Shown: positions 1 through 11,478, numbered from the stretch's first letter. The stretch: DNA of 64,000 nucleotides from Pelodera strongyloides (GCA_036852015.1 JAANDG010000360.1:82184-146183), one strand, 5' to 3'. Notes: a model not told the origin generated them from the sequence alone. Numbers and translations are program-made.

Positions 1-1237
1 GCTTTGATAATAGGTTTTATTGATGCATATGTATCTCTTATTTGTGCATGAGCTTTCGTAAGTATTTTCCTGGGATTAGGCGAGTTGGACATTATGCTCA
101 TACTCACTGTAGTATACTTAATGACTGTGCATCGGGTAAGTTACAAACTACAGTATCCCTTTCAGATCAACAGCCGTACGAATAACGCACAAGGAGACGG
201 GCGTTGCCGTACACTGTATGGACGAGCGATTCCAACATTTGAATATTCAGGTAGGGAACAGTGAATATAGTCTAATGTTCCATGACTACTTTTCTTCGGA
301 AGTTTTCTTTCTTTGTAAGACTGAACATGAAAACGTGGCCAGTGCACATCAGTCAATGCCTTCGATGAAGCATATGTATTATCTGGCTGAAACACCACGC
401 ATTTAAGGAAACACATTACGAAATCTTGTTAGAATACTAGGCAGTAGGATATCCGCACTCTCTACAACATGAGTTACAACAGAAACGTACTGTTCGGAAG
501 TCTTAAACTGTAGACAGTATTGAGGCGCGGAGCCGTGTAGATCTTTTCAATGTGGGGGCAATTTCGCGCGCTCCAAGAAGGTTTCCCCACGTACTGGGGA
601 ACCCTTTTGTTTCATTAGTTATACTGGCTGTGCTTTTCAGATTGCCTTCAAACGTTTAGCCGCAATTCTGATGCAGAAAAAGGTGGACACAATGTATGAC
701 AAGGTCACATCGGACAGGAAATTACAGGTTTGGACATTAAAGCGGGGTAACACGTGGTGTATGAATCATATATATATACTGTACAACTACCATGTAGCGT
801 ACCTCTTTAAAATGGCTCGCCCCTGAAAATCGCTTATCTTCATTCTTGCCGTAATGTAAGCACCGTGTGAATTGGGTTTTAGTAATGTATACTCGTGGTC
901 TTTAGCATAAAAGATACTGCATAACTTACGGCGTCCTAGTTGTGTTTGCGGTTTTATACAGGAATAAATATTATGATTATTGGATTCAATCAAACACGAA
1001 ATCACCATTAATAACTTCGGAATAAACCATCATCCTCTCAATTTAGGTCGGTTCGAAGGCGCGAGCGGAAAAGATCCGTACTTATAACTTCAAGGACGAT
1101 AGAATTACTGATCATAGGCTGCACTTGAATATGAACAACATTGAGGTGAGCTATGAGAATTGAATTTGCTATAGAGTTAGTTCAGTATTATTTTATCAGG
1201 TTAGAATATTCATTAGCATACTGTAGTCAGATCACTT
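1..1237. other. Non-coding stretch, no gene seen
   Basis: I see only short open frames without protein-like composition on either strand, no recognisable exon with paired splice sites and no RNA gene. It ends at the first TTAA-family palindromic element. Confidence 0.5.
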
Positions 1238-1415
1238 ATACCGGCCGTTTTTTGAAACGCATCGAGTAGAGCAGCATTCTTATGCAGCTTGTGCAAATGA
1301 ACATAAATTAGAGTAAGAAATAGAGCCAAATTCGAGCAAATTGGCATAAATACGTAAGAAATCAGTTATGCTGTGTCGGTGGACATTTCAAAAACCGGCC
1401 GGTATTTCGCTTTAA
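1238..1415. mobile_element. TTAA-family MITE, copy 1
   Basis: A short non-coding element with inverted ends. The left end reads like ACCGGCCG then TTTTTTGAAACGCATCG, and the right end is its complement closing with TTTCGCTTTAA. The core contains CTTATGCAGCTTGTGCAAATG and TTAGCATAAATACG-like words found in all other copies of the family here. The outer left bases have decayed. No transposase is encoded, so it would depend on an enzyme in trans. Confidence 0.85.
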
Positions 1416-2249
1416 CCATAACATCTGCAGTAGGTTGAGAGTGCGGTACTGAGTTATTTGCACTTTCCATGTATTGGAATAATGCGTGAAGCTTCATTTA
1501 TAGGAACTTATGCGAGGAACTGACCACCTACATTTTCTCATTGAAAAGTTAACAGAACTTGATAAGGACGAGCGGTTACGGTACATCATAAATGAGTGTG
1601 TATTAGAATAATGTTATTTTATAGTTCATTGTTTTAGGGAAGTTAGTACTGTAAGGGTAAGGATTGTCTTGTAGTATACTATAGGACAGTGTTAGTTAGG
1701 GTTAGTGTTAGATCTGTAGAATTAGTCGTTGAATACATAGTGTTTATTAATATGAGCAAGCACAGTAAGTGGAACTGAGATACAATTTGTTTATTTGTTA
1801 CTTTCTTCTTAGATGTTGTTTTCTAAACACCTATCAAATAACGGGTACCGTCGTTATGTTTGTTTCAAATAATAGTGTGAACTTGTAGCAAAACTAACAG
1901 CAATAAATAAATAAACATCAAAAAGATTGTATATAAATGTAGAAAGTGGTATATCACAGTGACAGAATCGTAAGATGAAAAGGTTTATTTTTTCACACAT
2001 TATGATATTCAATGTCGTATTTACAATGTTATGGAGATCCATCAAAATAACCCGCCAAAATATTGTTTTCGGGACATTACATTTTCATACAGTACACGTG
2101 TAATTACAGACCAATGTGAATTAGCCCGAGACAGTTTATTATAAGAGAAGAGCGCTTTTTGACACAACATTAGCATCCCTTTGGCTAAAGACGAACAACC
2201 GCGAAACGTGAAAATGGCATAAAAAGTCACAGTTCGGTTGCAAGAGAAT
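1416..2249. other. Intergenic, 3' flank of THOC7
   Basis: AT-rich DNA with no convincing exon. It lies downstream of the minus-strand THOC7 stop codon and would hold its 3' UTR and polyadenylation site. Confidence 0.5.
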
Positions 2250-3904
2250 CTACTCCTCCATGGCCACTGATCCCTCTTTTGAGTTTCTTTCTTGGTCCTC
2301 TTTATCGTCGTCCTTTGACTCTTCACCATCTTCTTCGTCTTCATCTAGATTATAGGATATATAGGAAAAAGACGGTTCACAAGGAAGGGATGGATACTGA
2401 GGACCGTCGCCAAATGGTTTCCTCCGAACAAACAGTTTGTGTCTGTGATCATGAACTATAAGAGGTTGATAAGTATAATAATTGTGGCAGAACCAACCTG
2501 TTATAAACTGTTGGAAGTTGGATAGAATTATATTGAAGGCATGTAGGTGATTGCGTCTTTCAGATAACTGAAAAAATGAGCTTTTGATGGTTCGCACAGA
2601 CTAGGTAACAGTCATTTAAAAATGGAAGTTTGTAAGCATAAAAAGGTGACTCCAAGAACTTAGCACCAACACAAACAAAATAATGCAATTATTCAGGTAA
2701 AAACAACAACTCACTTTTGCTTCCAATTGTTGCTGACGTTCTTGTTGTTGTGTCAGTTCGTCACGTAACTCTTCCAATTTCCTGACAAAGGTTAAACGGT
2801 AAAAAATGCATGAATAGATTTTCGATTAGACTAAGGTTATGCTCCGATTTATTGATAAGAATTCGGAACTGTACCAGTAACACGATGAATGACTGAAAGG
2901 CAATAAACGAGTTAAACGGACTATGTGTTAGTGGTTCTATGCGTTAAACCTATCTGGAAACATACACGTACCTGGTGGTATCAGCGCGACTCGGGTGCTC
3001 CTGGATCATGCGTGCCAAAAGATCATACTTTTGACGATTTTGACGTTCTATCCGAGCGGCTGCCAACTCCTCTTTGGCCTTAGTCATCAGATTCTTCGTT
3101 TCTGCGACCTAAAAAAATGCACATCAGAAGCGCCAGAATAATAGGCTGTCTTTTTTATATATGTTCATAAAAGGGTAACAGTCCTACGGTACCCCGAATT
3201 CGATTCCACATGCTCAATAAAGCCGCGTTCGAGTTGGGAAAAAGTTGGTGGAATTCAGGAATTCCACCGTTCGAGATGGACGCGGAAACGTGCGAGGACG
3301 AGCAAAAATAGCGTAGTGGAATCGTTGTGGGATTACATTTTTAACCACTGCAGGAGCCAAAAATGACGCTTGACCTCGACGGTTGGGGTTAAATAACGGA
3401 AAAACATTTATGTTTGCGGTGTCCCATCTCGAACGGTGGAATTCCACAACTTTTACCCAACTCGAACGCGGCTTTATAGTCCGAAAAGTGTGGTATTCAG
3501 GTGACGATAAACCACTAATCAAATCAAAAGAAAGTACATAGAATTTACCTGTTCGTCTACAGAGGTTGCCATTTCTTCGTATTCGTTTGTCTGCCGTTCG
3601 CACATTTGTGCGATGAGGTTTTGCTTCCGCATAAACACTTCCAGTTGATCAAGCTAAACCCGATCACGAAATAAACAGAATAGAATGCGTAAAATTACTA
3701 ATGAAATATACATTCCAAGAATTGCTAACGTAATAAAGGAAGTAAACGAATTACATGTTTTAACGCTTTAAACGCCTCTGCTTTAGCTGATGGTTCACCC
3801 TTCATCATAGTCGGAACAGAAGATACTATCATAGAATAACGGCGATCTTCCATGTTACCATCATCAAACTGAAGCTTCCGCTGAACTGCAAGCTCACGAC
3901 TCAT
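2250..3904 (-). CDS. THOC7: THO complex subunit 7
   Basis: Subunit of the nuclear THO/TREX complex, which couples transcription to mRNA packaging and export. Six exons on the minus strand: 3755-3904, 3549-3653, 2972-3108, 2715-2781, 2498-2567 and 2250-2344, all with GT-AG borders and matching phase, giving 207 residues (the human protein is about 204). The third and fourth exons carry the family signature: NRQKYDLLARMIQEHPSR followed by KLEELRDEL, equivalent to the conserved RQEYDALAKVIQ..HP.R block. Most of the protein is predicted coiled coil rich in E, K, Q and R, and it ends in an acidic tail (DEDEEDGEE, then DDDKEDQE). The start ATG lies one base after an acceptor-like sequence (GATGTTACAG), which fits leader trans-splicing. 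Intron 2 holds a palindromic element. Assignment rests on motif similarity and length. Confidence 0.88.
3217..3476. mobile_element. Palindromic (MITE-like) element in THOC7 intron
   Basis: The ends are a near-perfect 22-bp inverted repeat: ATAAAGCCGCGTTCGAGT at 3217 onward and its complement ending at 3476. A second nested inverted repeat (GGAATTCCACCGTTCGAGAT near 3259 and its complement near 3424-3443) lies inside. It is non-coding. It differs from the TTAA family and lies between THOC7 exons 2 and 3, so it must be spliced out. Confidence 0.75.
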
Positions 3905-4077
3905 TCTGTAACATCGAACACTCAGTAAAACGTATCGGTGTGTATCTTATTCATGCAAGCCATGAGAACAGACGCAACAGGTACATGGTGTAAGGATGGA
4001 ACGACCGAAACCCGAAAAATAAACGATACCCACAAAATATAATCGTTTATTCAAACGATAACAACATGTAACAATAT

Positions 4078-6597
4078 TCAGTTCTTAACCACGGGGCGGG
4101 CAGCGACGATCTTAGCCCAGTTGGCGGCGACAACTCCTCTGTGCTCAATTCTGCGCAGGTTCTTGGCGCTCTTCTCGTTGTTCTTTCTGGATTTGCGCAG
4201 GTTACGAACGACCTTACGATCGACACCTCTCATCGAAAGATACTCAGACTTCTTGGGCCTGTGGATTCCATTGCGGTGAGCCTTCTGGTCTAGAAAAAAA
4301 AATACATTAAATACCAAAGCTACGAATACCGCCCGTAAAATGAACAACTTTTTTCTTTACTCGAAATTAATCTAAAGAAATACTTTAGCAAACATAAAAT
4401 TGATGTTCGAAACCTGGGATTGCTTCGTGATACCATCCTAACAAACACTAACTATAATGGTTTCGACACAAATCACTCCTCCCCAATATACAAAGAGATA
4501 ATGATCATTAGAAAACAGTTTATAATAACTGCAGTTGATAAAGCATCATCCAATTTCTGTTTCTCATGCCCTCTCCTGTATAACCAACACCTCTATAATG
4601 AACTAGGAATCGATTTACATAACGGACATGCTGTTGGTAACGACACATATGCACCATATGTTAATGAGTCCAAAGATAACATAATTAACAGACATATACA
4701 ATTTTCCAATATTTTTGGCATTAATCCAGAAGCAGGAGATAGTAAATTACCAAACATATATGCCATTCCTAAGCTGCACAAAAATGTAATTAAAATGAGG
4801 TATATCACGGCTGCTAAAAATAGCTCATTGAAGCCTCTTTCTATTGTTCTGCAAAAGATATTAAAACATCTCAGAAAACATTTCAAAAATTATTGTCATG
4901 CTGCCAATAACTGGAACAATAAGAAAACTTGCTATTTTTCTATAGACAATTCACTAAGTATTACTCAGAACCCTGAAATTAACAAATTCAGCAAAATTAC
5001 TGTAAGAGACTTCAGTAGTTTATTTACCAATTTACCCCATAATACCGTTATGGACAACATATTCGACCTTATCGACCTTTGTTTCAAAAATTCTGGCAAA
5101 ACTTTCATTAATGTATCTTATAATGCATGTTTTTACACTAACTCAGACTCTACGCATTGTTATGATAAAGACCATATAAAACACATTGTCAAATACATAG
5201 TTACAAATAGCTTCCTACTTTTTCAAAATAGAATTTTTCATCAAGTTAAAGGGGTACCTCAAGGAGGTAATGCCTCACCACTACTAGCCGACCTTACCTT
5301 ATCTATGTTAGAATTTAAATACTTAAAAATTCCTGCTAATCAAAACATATGTTTTCAAATGTGTATGAAGAGGTATATGGATGATATTGCAATATTTTAC
5401 AATAACAACCAAATACTACATTTTCTTAACGTTGTCTACCCCGATACTCTTTCCCTAGAAGAAGCAAACACTACCGAAAACGAAGCAACATTTTTGGATC
5501 TATTTTTGAAACGTACCGATAATTCATGGACAATTAACCTTTACAATAAAACTGACGATTATTCGTTTGAGGTTAATAGATTCCCAGTTTATGATACTCA
5601 TATTCACATCAGCATAAAAGTTAATTGTATATATGGAGAAATTCTTAGAATACACCGCTGTACTTCCAAAATTTCACTTTTTCAAACCAAAGTTCGAGAG
5701 TTTATCACTAAGCTTCTCAGTAATGGATACCCTAAGGATATTATTGAGATTACCATACGAAAGGCTTTTAACCGCTATCCAATAGTTTCCTGTAAGTATA
5801 ACTCTACTTCCAAACTATTATGCAGTTGGGTTAGCAACTACATGAACAACATTAAGGATATACATCGCAATCATCAGTAAAATTGTGCTTTGTAAATACA
5901 AACCACATTAGGGCACGCCCTTTGACCTCGCTGACCACCATTCACACACACACCACACCCTATGCAATTAGACTACAAACTACACAACATACCCGACACC
6001 ACTCTTATCTAGCTAGGTACTCTCCTTATATTTTACTTCCGTACATTCCTATTCTACTCAGTACTAATTATTCCATAGTAAGTTATTCTAATATATTATT
6101 AATAATTATGCACTACTACACACCTTAAAACCGGGGCATCATACTGATGATGACCCCACCCCGGTGGAAAATCCTCGTCTATGACAATGGGGTCGAAACG
6201 AGGTGTTTCTAATTAAACACTTCCTAATTATTCATTGATTTTCTCTACTTTTGCTATATTTTCTATGTTCCTATTTTACTGCTATACAGCTTCCTTTTGT
6301 TACTTTCTTAGTATTTTTTATTTTGGTGTTATTTCTTATTTTACTCATTTTATTATTTTTTTTTACTATTATATTCTGTATCGACCCCCTGAACGACTTC
6401 TACGGCAAAAAAATCCAAGTTACTCGGTGAACACTGTAGAAATGTTCTTGCAAATACCACCTTATGCATGAAAAACCAACTAATGGTGAAAAGGAAGAGA
6501 CACACTATTTAACAATGCCAACGAGTCAGCAATACAAAAGTGACAAGAGCGAAAACGTACTCTGGTTATGATTGGTGTGATTCTTGGACTTGGCCAT
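4078..6597 (-). CDS. RPL29: 60S ribosomal protein L29 (eL29)
   Basis: Small basic protein of the large ribosomal subunit. Two exons: 6561-6597 (MAKSKNHTNHNQ) and 4078-4289 (starting QKAHRNGIHRPKK), joined in phase to 82 residues. MAKSKNHT..HNQ..KAHRNGI and the following YLSMRGVD..VVRN block are the family hallmarks. The short form lacks the long C-terminal extension of vertebrate L29 and resembles invertebrate and fungal forms. The intron is 2,271 bases, very long for a ribosomal protein gene, because it contains a Penelope-like element in the opposite orientation. A good acceptor (GAACCTTTCAG) lies 21 bases before the ATG. The gene is head-to-head with EXOSC1, with 556 bases between the start codons. 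Confidence 0.92.
4420..5880 (+). CDS. Reverse transcriptase of a Penelope-like element
   Basis: The frame is 486 codons from 4420 but stays open further upstream (4420 is TTG, not ATG), so the true N-terminus is not visible. An N-terminal VDKASS motif precedes LPNIYAIPKLHK and MRYITA, the usual order in Penelope-type enzymes (DKG-like, then LPK.HK). The catalytic parts follow: RDFSSLFTNLPH (motif A region), GVPQGGNASPLLADL (motif B), RYMDDIAIF (YMDD, motif C), then EATFLDL. The last part (YDTHIHISIKVNCIYGEILR, then RCTS) matches a large, mostly unnamed animal RT group. No stop or frameshift interrupts the RT core, so the copy may be young. There is no RNase H or integrase. Confidence 0.82.
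   Translation: MLRDTILTNTNYNGFDTNHSSPIYKEIMIIRKQFIITAVDKASSNFCFSCPLLYNQHLYNELGIDLHNGHAVGNDTYAPYVNESKDNIINRHIQFSNIFGINPEAGDSKLPNIYAIPKLHKNVIKMRYITAAKNSSLKPLSIVLQKILKHLRKHFKNYCHAANNWNNKKTCYFSIDNSLSITQNPEINKFSKITVRDFSSLFTNLPHNTVMDNIFDLIDLCFKNSGKTFINVSYNACFYTNSDSTHCYDKDHIKHIVKYIVTNSFLLFQNRIFHQVKGVPQGGNASPLLADLTLSMLEFKYLKIPANQNICFQMCMKRYMDDIAIFYNNNQILHFLNVVYPDTLSLEEANTTENEATFLDLFLKRTDNSWTINLYNKTDDYSFEVNRFPVYDTHIHISIKVNCIYGEILRIHRCTSKISLFQTKVREFITKLLSNGYPKDIIEITIRKAFNRYPIVSCKYNSTSKLLCSWVSNYMNNIKDIHRNHQ
6130..6203 (+). ncRNA. Hammerhead-like structured motif at the element's 3' end
   Basis: The sequence holds both hammerhead core boxes, CTGATGA (6144-6150) and GAAAC (6195-6199). GACCCCA (6152-6158) pairs with TGGGGTC (6188-6194) directly before GAAA, as in helix II. 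CCTCGT (6173-6178) pairs with ACGAGG (6198-6203), as in helix III. C6179 would be the cleavage base, and TATGA (6180-6184) pairs with TCATA (6139-6143), as in helix I. However, the strand order is permuted relative to a normal hammerhead and would need a pseudoknot, and one extra T sits beside helix II. An alternative hairpin ACCGGGG/CCCCGGT spans 6130-6165. Penelope-like elements are known to carry hammerhead motifs, which supports the idea but does not prove activity. Confidence 0.45.
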
Positions 6598-7153
6598 GTC
6601 TGACGAGGTGTACTACCACTGAAAGGTTCAATAATTAATAACAAAACAAACAGAAAAATACAAGAATGCTGATAAAAACGTGCTGACGGATAAACTTTGG
6701 ATCCAGTTTTTTTTTCGTTTTACTAAATAATATCGACATGAAGAGAACCACACGTTGAAAGATACACAATAATACGTTATGAGACATACAATGGAACTGC
6801 GCACATTATCATACTAATAAAACTAGTATAAAATAGTACAAAGTAACATCACCCAAAATAATTGAATAAAATCGCCAAAAAATAGAAAATACGTTTGGGA
6901 ACGCCGACTGGTTACGGTAGTCACTGTGTCTCTATCCTGCGGTCGTCTGGATCTAACAATTTACACGTTCTCTGCTAAAGTACGGTACGCATTATTTCTT
7001 ATAGAATTTCGGCACAACTAATTTTTCCACATTTTTATATTTTTTTCTTCGTTCGTTCAAATGTATTTTATTCGTTTATTCTCTCTCTTCGTACTTTGTA
7101 GGAACTGTTATCGGACGTTCTATATCTTAATTTTGTTTCGCAGAGTTTCTGCA
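6598..7153. promoter_or_regulatory. Shared RPL29/EXOSC1 upstream region
   Basis: About 556 bases separate the two divergent start codons. Both starts are preceded by acceptor-like sites (6612 region on minus; TTTTGTTTCGCAG at 7131-7143 on plus). I see no TATA box that I would defend. A bidirectional promoter is inference from spacing alone. Confidence 0.4.
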
Positions 7154-9076
7154 ATGGCGAAAATATCAGAAGGACGATTTGTGATTCCCGGTGAAATTCT
7201 TTTTGACACGAAGGACGATGCTAATCTAATTCCTGGCAAGGGAGCTTATGTAATCAAAGGAAAGCTCCGCGCCTCCGTTCCTGGGTATGTGTACCTCAAG
7301 GATGAAAAACGGGTTGGTTGTTATTGCTGGAAGAGTTTTAAATCAGCGAATGAAGCTCACGTTTGAATTTGTGAAGAAAATGCGACAAAATATGTTTCCT
7401 AGTTTAGGAAGACAAGGTTCTGAGGAAAGTAGAAGTCCTCGCCAATGATGAAGAGGATGACCGAATTATCCCGGAAGAGGGAACAATTGTGACGGCCTGG
7501 TTAGTTTAAGTAATATAGTAATTCGTTTGAACTTTCGGCCCGGTTCTTACAATTGGCTTAACCTGCAGGCAAAATATTAGTATATCTGTGCAGGGGAATA
7601 TGTGTTGGTGACATATTGAAGAACAATGCAAGCTAAATAATGCATTTGGAATGTTTAGGGTTACCGACGTTGGTCCTTCGTACGCACAGTGCCAACTTTT
7701 GTATATGGAAGATCGCGTGATGGAAAAGGAGTTTGACTATGTTCTACCCAAGAGCGAGCTCAGGGATGCGCTGTTCTATAACGAAGTTAGTTTAATGAAG
7801 TTGGTTTAAGAATATCATCAATAGCCGTAACGTTCGGTATTGTTCCTGAAGAAAAACCCAAGTCCGCATACGATGTCAGATGTTCTATCGTATATACACA
7901 TAATCTACTAGTTGATGGAAACATTACTTTAGATTGAAGTGATCGATTGCGTACAGCCCGGAGACGTAATCATAGCAAGAATTCTTGATTACTCATTCAA
8001 ACAACGAGCATTTGTGCTCACAATCAAGGAGGACGAGCTTGGTGTGGTAAGTACTTTGTTGTTCACTTTTTACATACTTTCTTCATTCTTTCCCCTATTT
8101 CCTCAGTATTGAGGGGGAAGTTATCACTTTGCTTTGCTGCGCATTGTCACATGCCAGCCAAATCTAAGCTTAGCAGAATTGTCTCTTTTTATAAAGTAAC
8201 TCTATCCAACTTAACTAATTGCTGTCTCGTTTCTCATTGTAGATTGTAAACTTTGTAATATATTTAAAATTCAGGTTTACGCCAAGGGGTTGAAGACCCG
8301 ACTACGTCCTCTCGATTTTGAAACTGTTGTTGACGACCGAACCGGTGTAAAGGAGAAGCGAAAAATTGCAAAAGTTCCAATTTTTGTCAATAACGAGTTC
8401 TTTGGAGATGCTGCGCCAAAAGATGGTTTGTTGATTTTTTTTATAATTTATAGTTGATGAGAGATACAGAGTCAGAGAATATGTATCTAGCGCATGGTTT
8501 GCTTTAATATGTAATAAATACGAAGTACCCTTCACTTTTCTGCGAAGCGTGTTAATTCTGCGCGGTGCGTACGCACGGATTTATTTTTTGACTTACGCTA
8601 AAAATAACTAAATTATAAACGAACTAAATAACTAAATTATAAACGAACTAAATAACTAAATTATAAACGAACTAAGTAACTAAATAATAAACCAACTAAA
8701 TAACTAATCGAGAGGACGTAGTCGGGTGTTTTTTTTCACTCATGGTAATTCAGATTTTACTTGTTGTATTGTGGTTGAATGTTTATTTACCCTTGCTATA
8801 CTATTTTATTTAAAATGATTATCATTTTAGTTTGTGTGTTGTTTATATGTTATGTTTCATTTTCCACCTGACTGGTGTGTGCTTTATTGCTAATAAATGT
8901 TCAATGTTCAAATTATAAACCAACTAAATTATAAACCCAGCAGTTTGTACTCCGGCTGATTGTCAGCGCTTTCTATTTCAGCAACCGAAAATTGTGAATC
9001 GCCTGAGCGCTCCGAACAACGCTCTAGTACAGATGTCAAGGAAGAGCCTATTGATTCGGATGCGGATGCGGAATAG
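7154..9076 (+). CDS. EXOSC1: Exosome complex component CSL4
   Basis: Cap subunit of the nuclear/cytoplasmic RNA exosome, which threads RNA into the 3'-5' degradation barrel. Six exons: 7154-7312, 7408-7499, 7659-7785, 7933-8046, 8275-8425 and 8982-9076, in phase, 245 residues. The N-terminal domain shows FVIPGE near residues 9-14 (the family's Y.PGE), and the S1 domain covers roughly residues 70-165 with EGTIVTAWVTDVG, then QPGDVIIARILDY and LTIKEDELGVV, equivalent to the conserved PGDI..AK...ENELGVV. The C-terminus has about 50 extra residues compared with the human protein, acidic and serine-rich, ending SDADAE, and includes VKEE, a possible SUMO site. The ATG follows an acceptor-like TTTCGCAG by 10 bases. 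Confidence 0.87.
8596..8706. repeat. Tandem repeat in EXOSC1 intron 5
   Basis: About five copies of a roughly 24-base unit built on AACTAAATTATAAACGAACT, decaying toward the right. Two further partial copies (AATTATAAACCAACTAAATT) occur near 8909-8935. Confidence 0.85.
8708..8728 (-). repeat. Inverted copy of an exon 5 fragment
   Basis: The 21 bases here are the exact reverse complement of coding bases 8297-8317 in EXOSC1 exon 5 (word ACTACGTCCTCTCGAT on the coding strand). The copy sits directly at the end of the tandem repeat in the following intron. Confidence 0.85.
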
Positions 9077-11399
9077 TGGGTTTATGTTTCCGTTTCCGGA
9101 ACTTGATCTCGCACCCAAAGTGTATGTTTTCTTTTATAATAATTGTATTTTATAATTTCGTTCCATAACTTTATGCTTATGGCTTAACAGCGTGTTTTAG
9201 TGTTTCTTGTTTCTTTACTCTCCGTATTTCCTTTGTTTACTTTGTTAGCGGGTCTTTTATCCGATCGTGTATTTTTGTTGGTCTTTTCGTGTTTTGTATT
9301 AGTCCCATTTCCATGCTACGTTTCTGATCTGTAGCTTTGAAGTTGTTAGTCTCTTTGGTTATCGTAAGTGTATCCGCTAATCCGCATCCGCTGCACAGGA
9401 AATTTTTTTAATACAAATATTGCGCCCTAGAATGTTGTAAGCTGGAACATCTTCTGAGAAGTGATAATCATTAAATATAATTAAATATAAAAACGATTTC
9501 GCCGTTCACTCCCTTTTAAAGCTAAAAACTAAAACGATGGTTGCCCCCACTCTAGGTTGTCTCCGCTGACTAGGGCTCTGGCTCTGCTCTCTATCAAAGC
9601 ATTACAATTTCTTCTACTTAAGGGAAATATAGCGATTGCGATAGAGACAGAGGTTCTTGTTTACGTATGCGACATCCTTTTGCATGTGCTTTGTGCACAG
9701 GATTTGCGTTTTCTCTGACTTGTTTTCCATTTTCATCTCTGCCTCTGCCCCAGCCCCTATCCCCTATCCTCTATGCCTAAGACCCTCCTCGTTGCAGTTT
9801 AGTTTATTTTAGTTAGCGTTGCTTGTTATTTGTTATCTGTTCCTGTTCCTTTTATATTGCGGATTGCGCCATAAATTGAGGGCATGTTCTTTAGCACTTG
9901 TGACTTGTGACAATCAATCTATGTCTTTTTAAAGGTTAAAGGTTAATCACTTCTAATTTGTTTACCGGCACAATTTTCCTTTTTCGGGGGGTTTCTTCCA
10001 ATTCCAAGTTCCTGTTTTCCTATTCCTAATGGGGTTTGCAAGTATGCTGAAAATTTGCAGTATCATGGAACTACAAGAGTAAGAGAATATTTTTTTAATT
10101 TTCCATATTATATGAAAGTGGAACTAATGCAGGTTTAATACGGTAGTATTGACAGAATCACACCGATTTTTTGGGATTCCTTGTAGCCGGTAGGTATTTT
10201 GGTTAGTAACTAAAAGTTAAAAGGCGTTATAGTCTGTTGACGACTTCTTTGTTACGGGAACAGGATAGTTTATTCGATTTATTGTTATTCCTCGTTCAAG
10301 TGTATTTTCTGCACTAGATCGAATTAAGAACTAGTTATTTGTTCTTTCTTCCGAAAGTTTATGGGGTAGCGGCAAGATGTACTAACGCATTGAACTTGCA
10401 CTTATAATGCAATAGTAATATGTCAGTTGTCAGTTTGGTTTATATTCTTTGTGAGAAATGGTGCAACGTTTTATGTATTTCTTTCATATGGTTCCGGCTG
10501 ATTATGAAAGATTATAATAATGAGGAATTTCAGTATAGTATAAGTATAAAGACGTACATGAAAAACCACAACCCCCGATCGAGTTCCTCAACAAATCGGG
10601 TCGGGGTTTTCACTTTCCTGTGTTAATATGTTTAGTTCAGCACATTAGTTAATTAGTACATCTGATCGCTACCCGATAAACAATCGGAATAACGAACAAA
10701 TAACTATTGCATTGCAATTGCATTATGTATTGCTTTGCTAAATTTTGCTTGCAGTCAGAGATTTGGAGATGTAATGTAGTTCTATTTCTGGAAATACGCT
10801 TAATTTGATACTAGGAATTCATTGTTTTCGTGACTAAAGCCTATGCGCAACTAGGGAAGTGGATGGGATTTCATTATTATCTTGAATAATAGACATGTTT
10901 TGTTGAAGTTGACTTTTGTTGTTGTTTTTTATATTATGTTGTTAAAAATAAAATAAAATGTACTTTTTATCGGTTAGTACTTTGAGAAATGAATTGGTTT
11001 CTGAAACCGTACTTTATTTTGTGTGTACTTTATTTGATCACTTTGATGTGTTGGGATTTCAATGCTACTGCTACGTATTAATCATCTATGTTCTTTTTGT
11101 GTTTCATAGGCGGCATTGCTTTTTATTATTGGTCTCTGTGAAATGGTATAAGAGTTAGATTTTCAGATTCTGCGACGGTAGCAAAGGGACCAATTTTGAA
11201 ATTGCTCTGCAGGTGATTGATGCCAGCCGTGTAGAAGTATAGGAGAGAGAGAACTATTTGGAGGTAACTTTTCAAATTATATACAAGTTATCTTATTATA
11301 TAAAGGAGAAGAGTTTGTCACGGGTTTGTTTTTATGTGCACAACGAAATCCCTTCATAAAGAAAATTCTTCGATCGAAAGAGCATACAAAATCATTGCC

Positions 11400-11478
11400 G
11401 CTGGCGGGATTCGAACCCACGGCAGCCCACAATCTCTCGATTCACAGTCCAACGCTCTACCTGTTGAGCTATGCTAGC
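11400..11478 (-). tRNA. tRNA-like sequence (anticodon GTG position), probably a pseudogene or SINE head
   Basis: On the minus strand, a D-arm (GCTC...GAGC), an anticodon-like loop CTGTGAA (GTG, His, if real) and a perfect B box GGTTCGAATCC in a T-arm GTGGG/CCCGC are seen. Against a working tRNA: the acceptor arms pair poorly (GCTAGCA against the CAGCG side), the anticodon stem has a mismatch, and the variable region is about 15 bases. I therefore treat it as a tRNA relic. Confidence 0.4.

Larger units (their letters stand above)
4340..6215 (+). mobile_element. Penelope-like retroelement inside the RPL29 intron
   Basis: The borders are approximate: the left edge lies somewhere after the RPL29 exon at 4289, and the right edge after the structured 3' sequence at 6130-6203. 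The element carries one reverse transcriptase frame, then about 250 bases and a hammerhead-like motif. I see no GIY-YIG endonuclease frame downstream (5883-6128 is a short C-poor frame with no such motif). I also found no clear terminal repeat, so the copy is probably 5'-truncated or belongs to an endonuclease-lacking branch. Confidence 0.7.

Noticed and set aside
4593..4886. 97-codon minus-strand frame within the RT gene
   Set aside because: Antisense shadow of the reverse transcriptase frame.
5883..6128. Possible endonuclease domain after the Penelope-like RT
   Set aside because: The short frame lacks GIY-YIG, zinc-binding or other endonuclease motifs.
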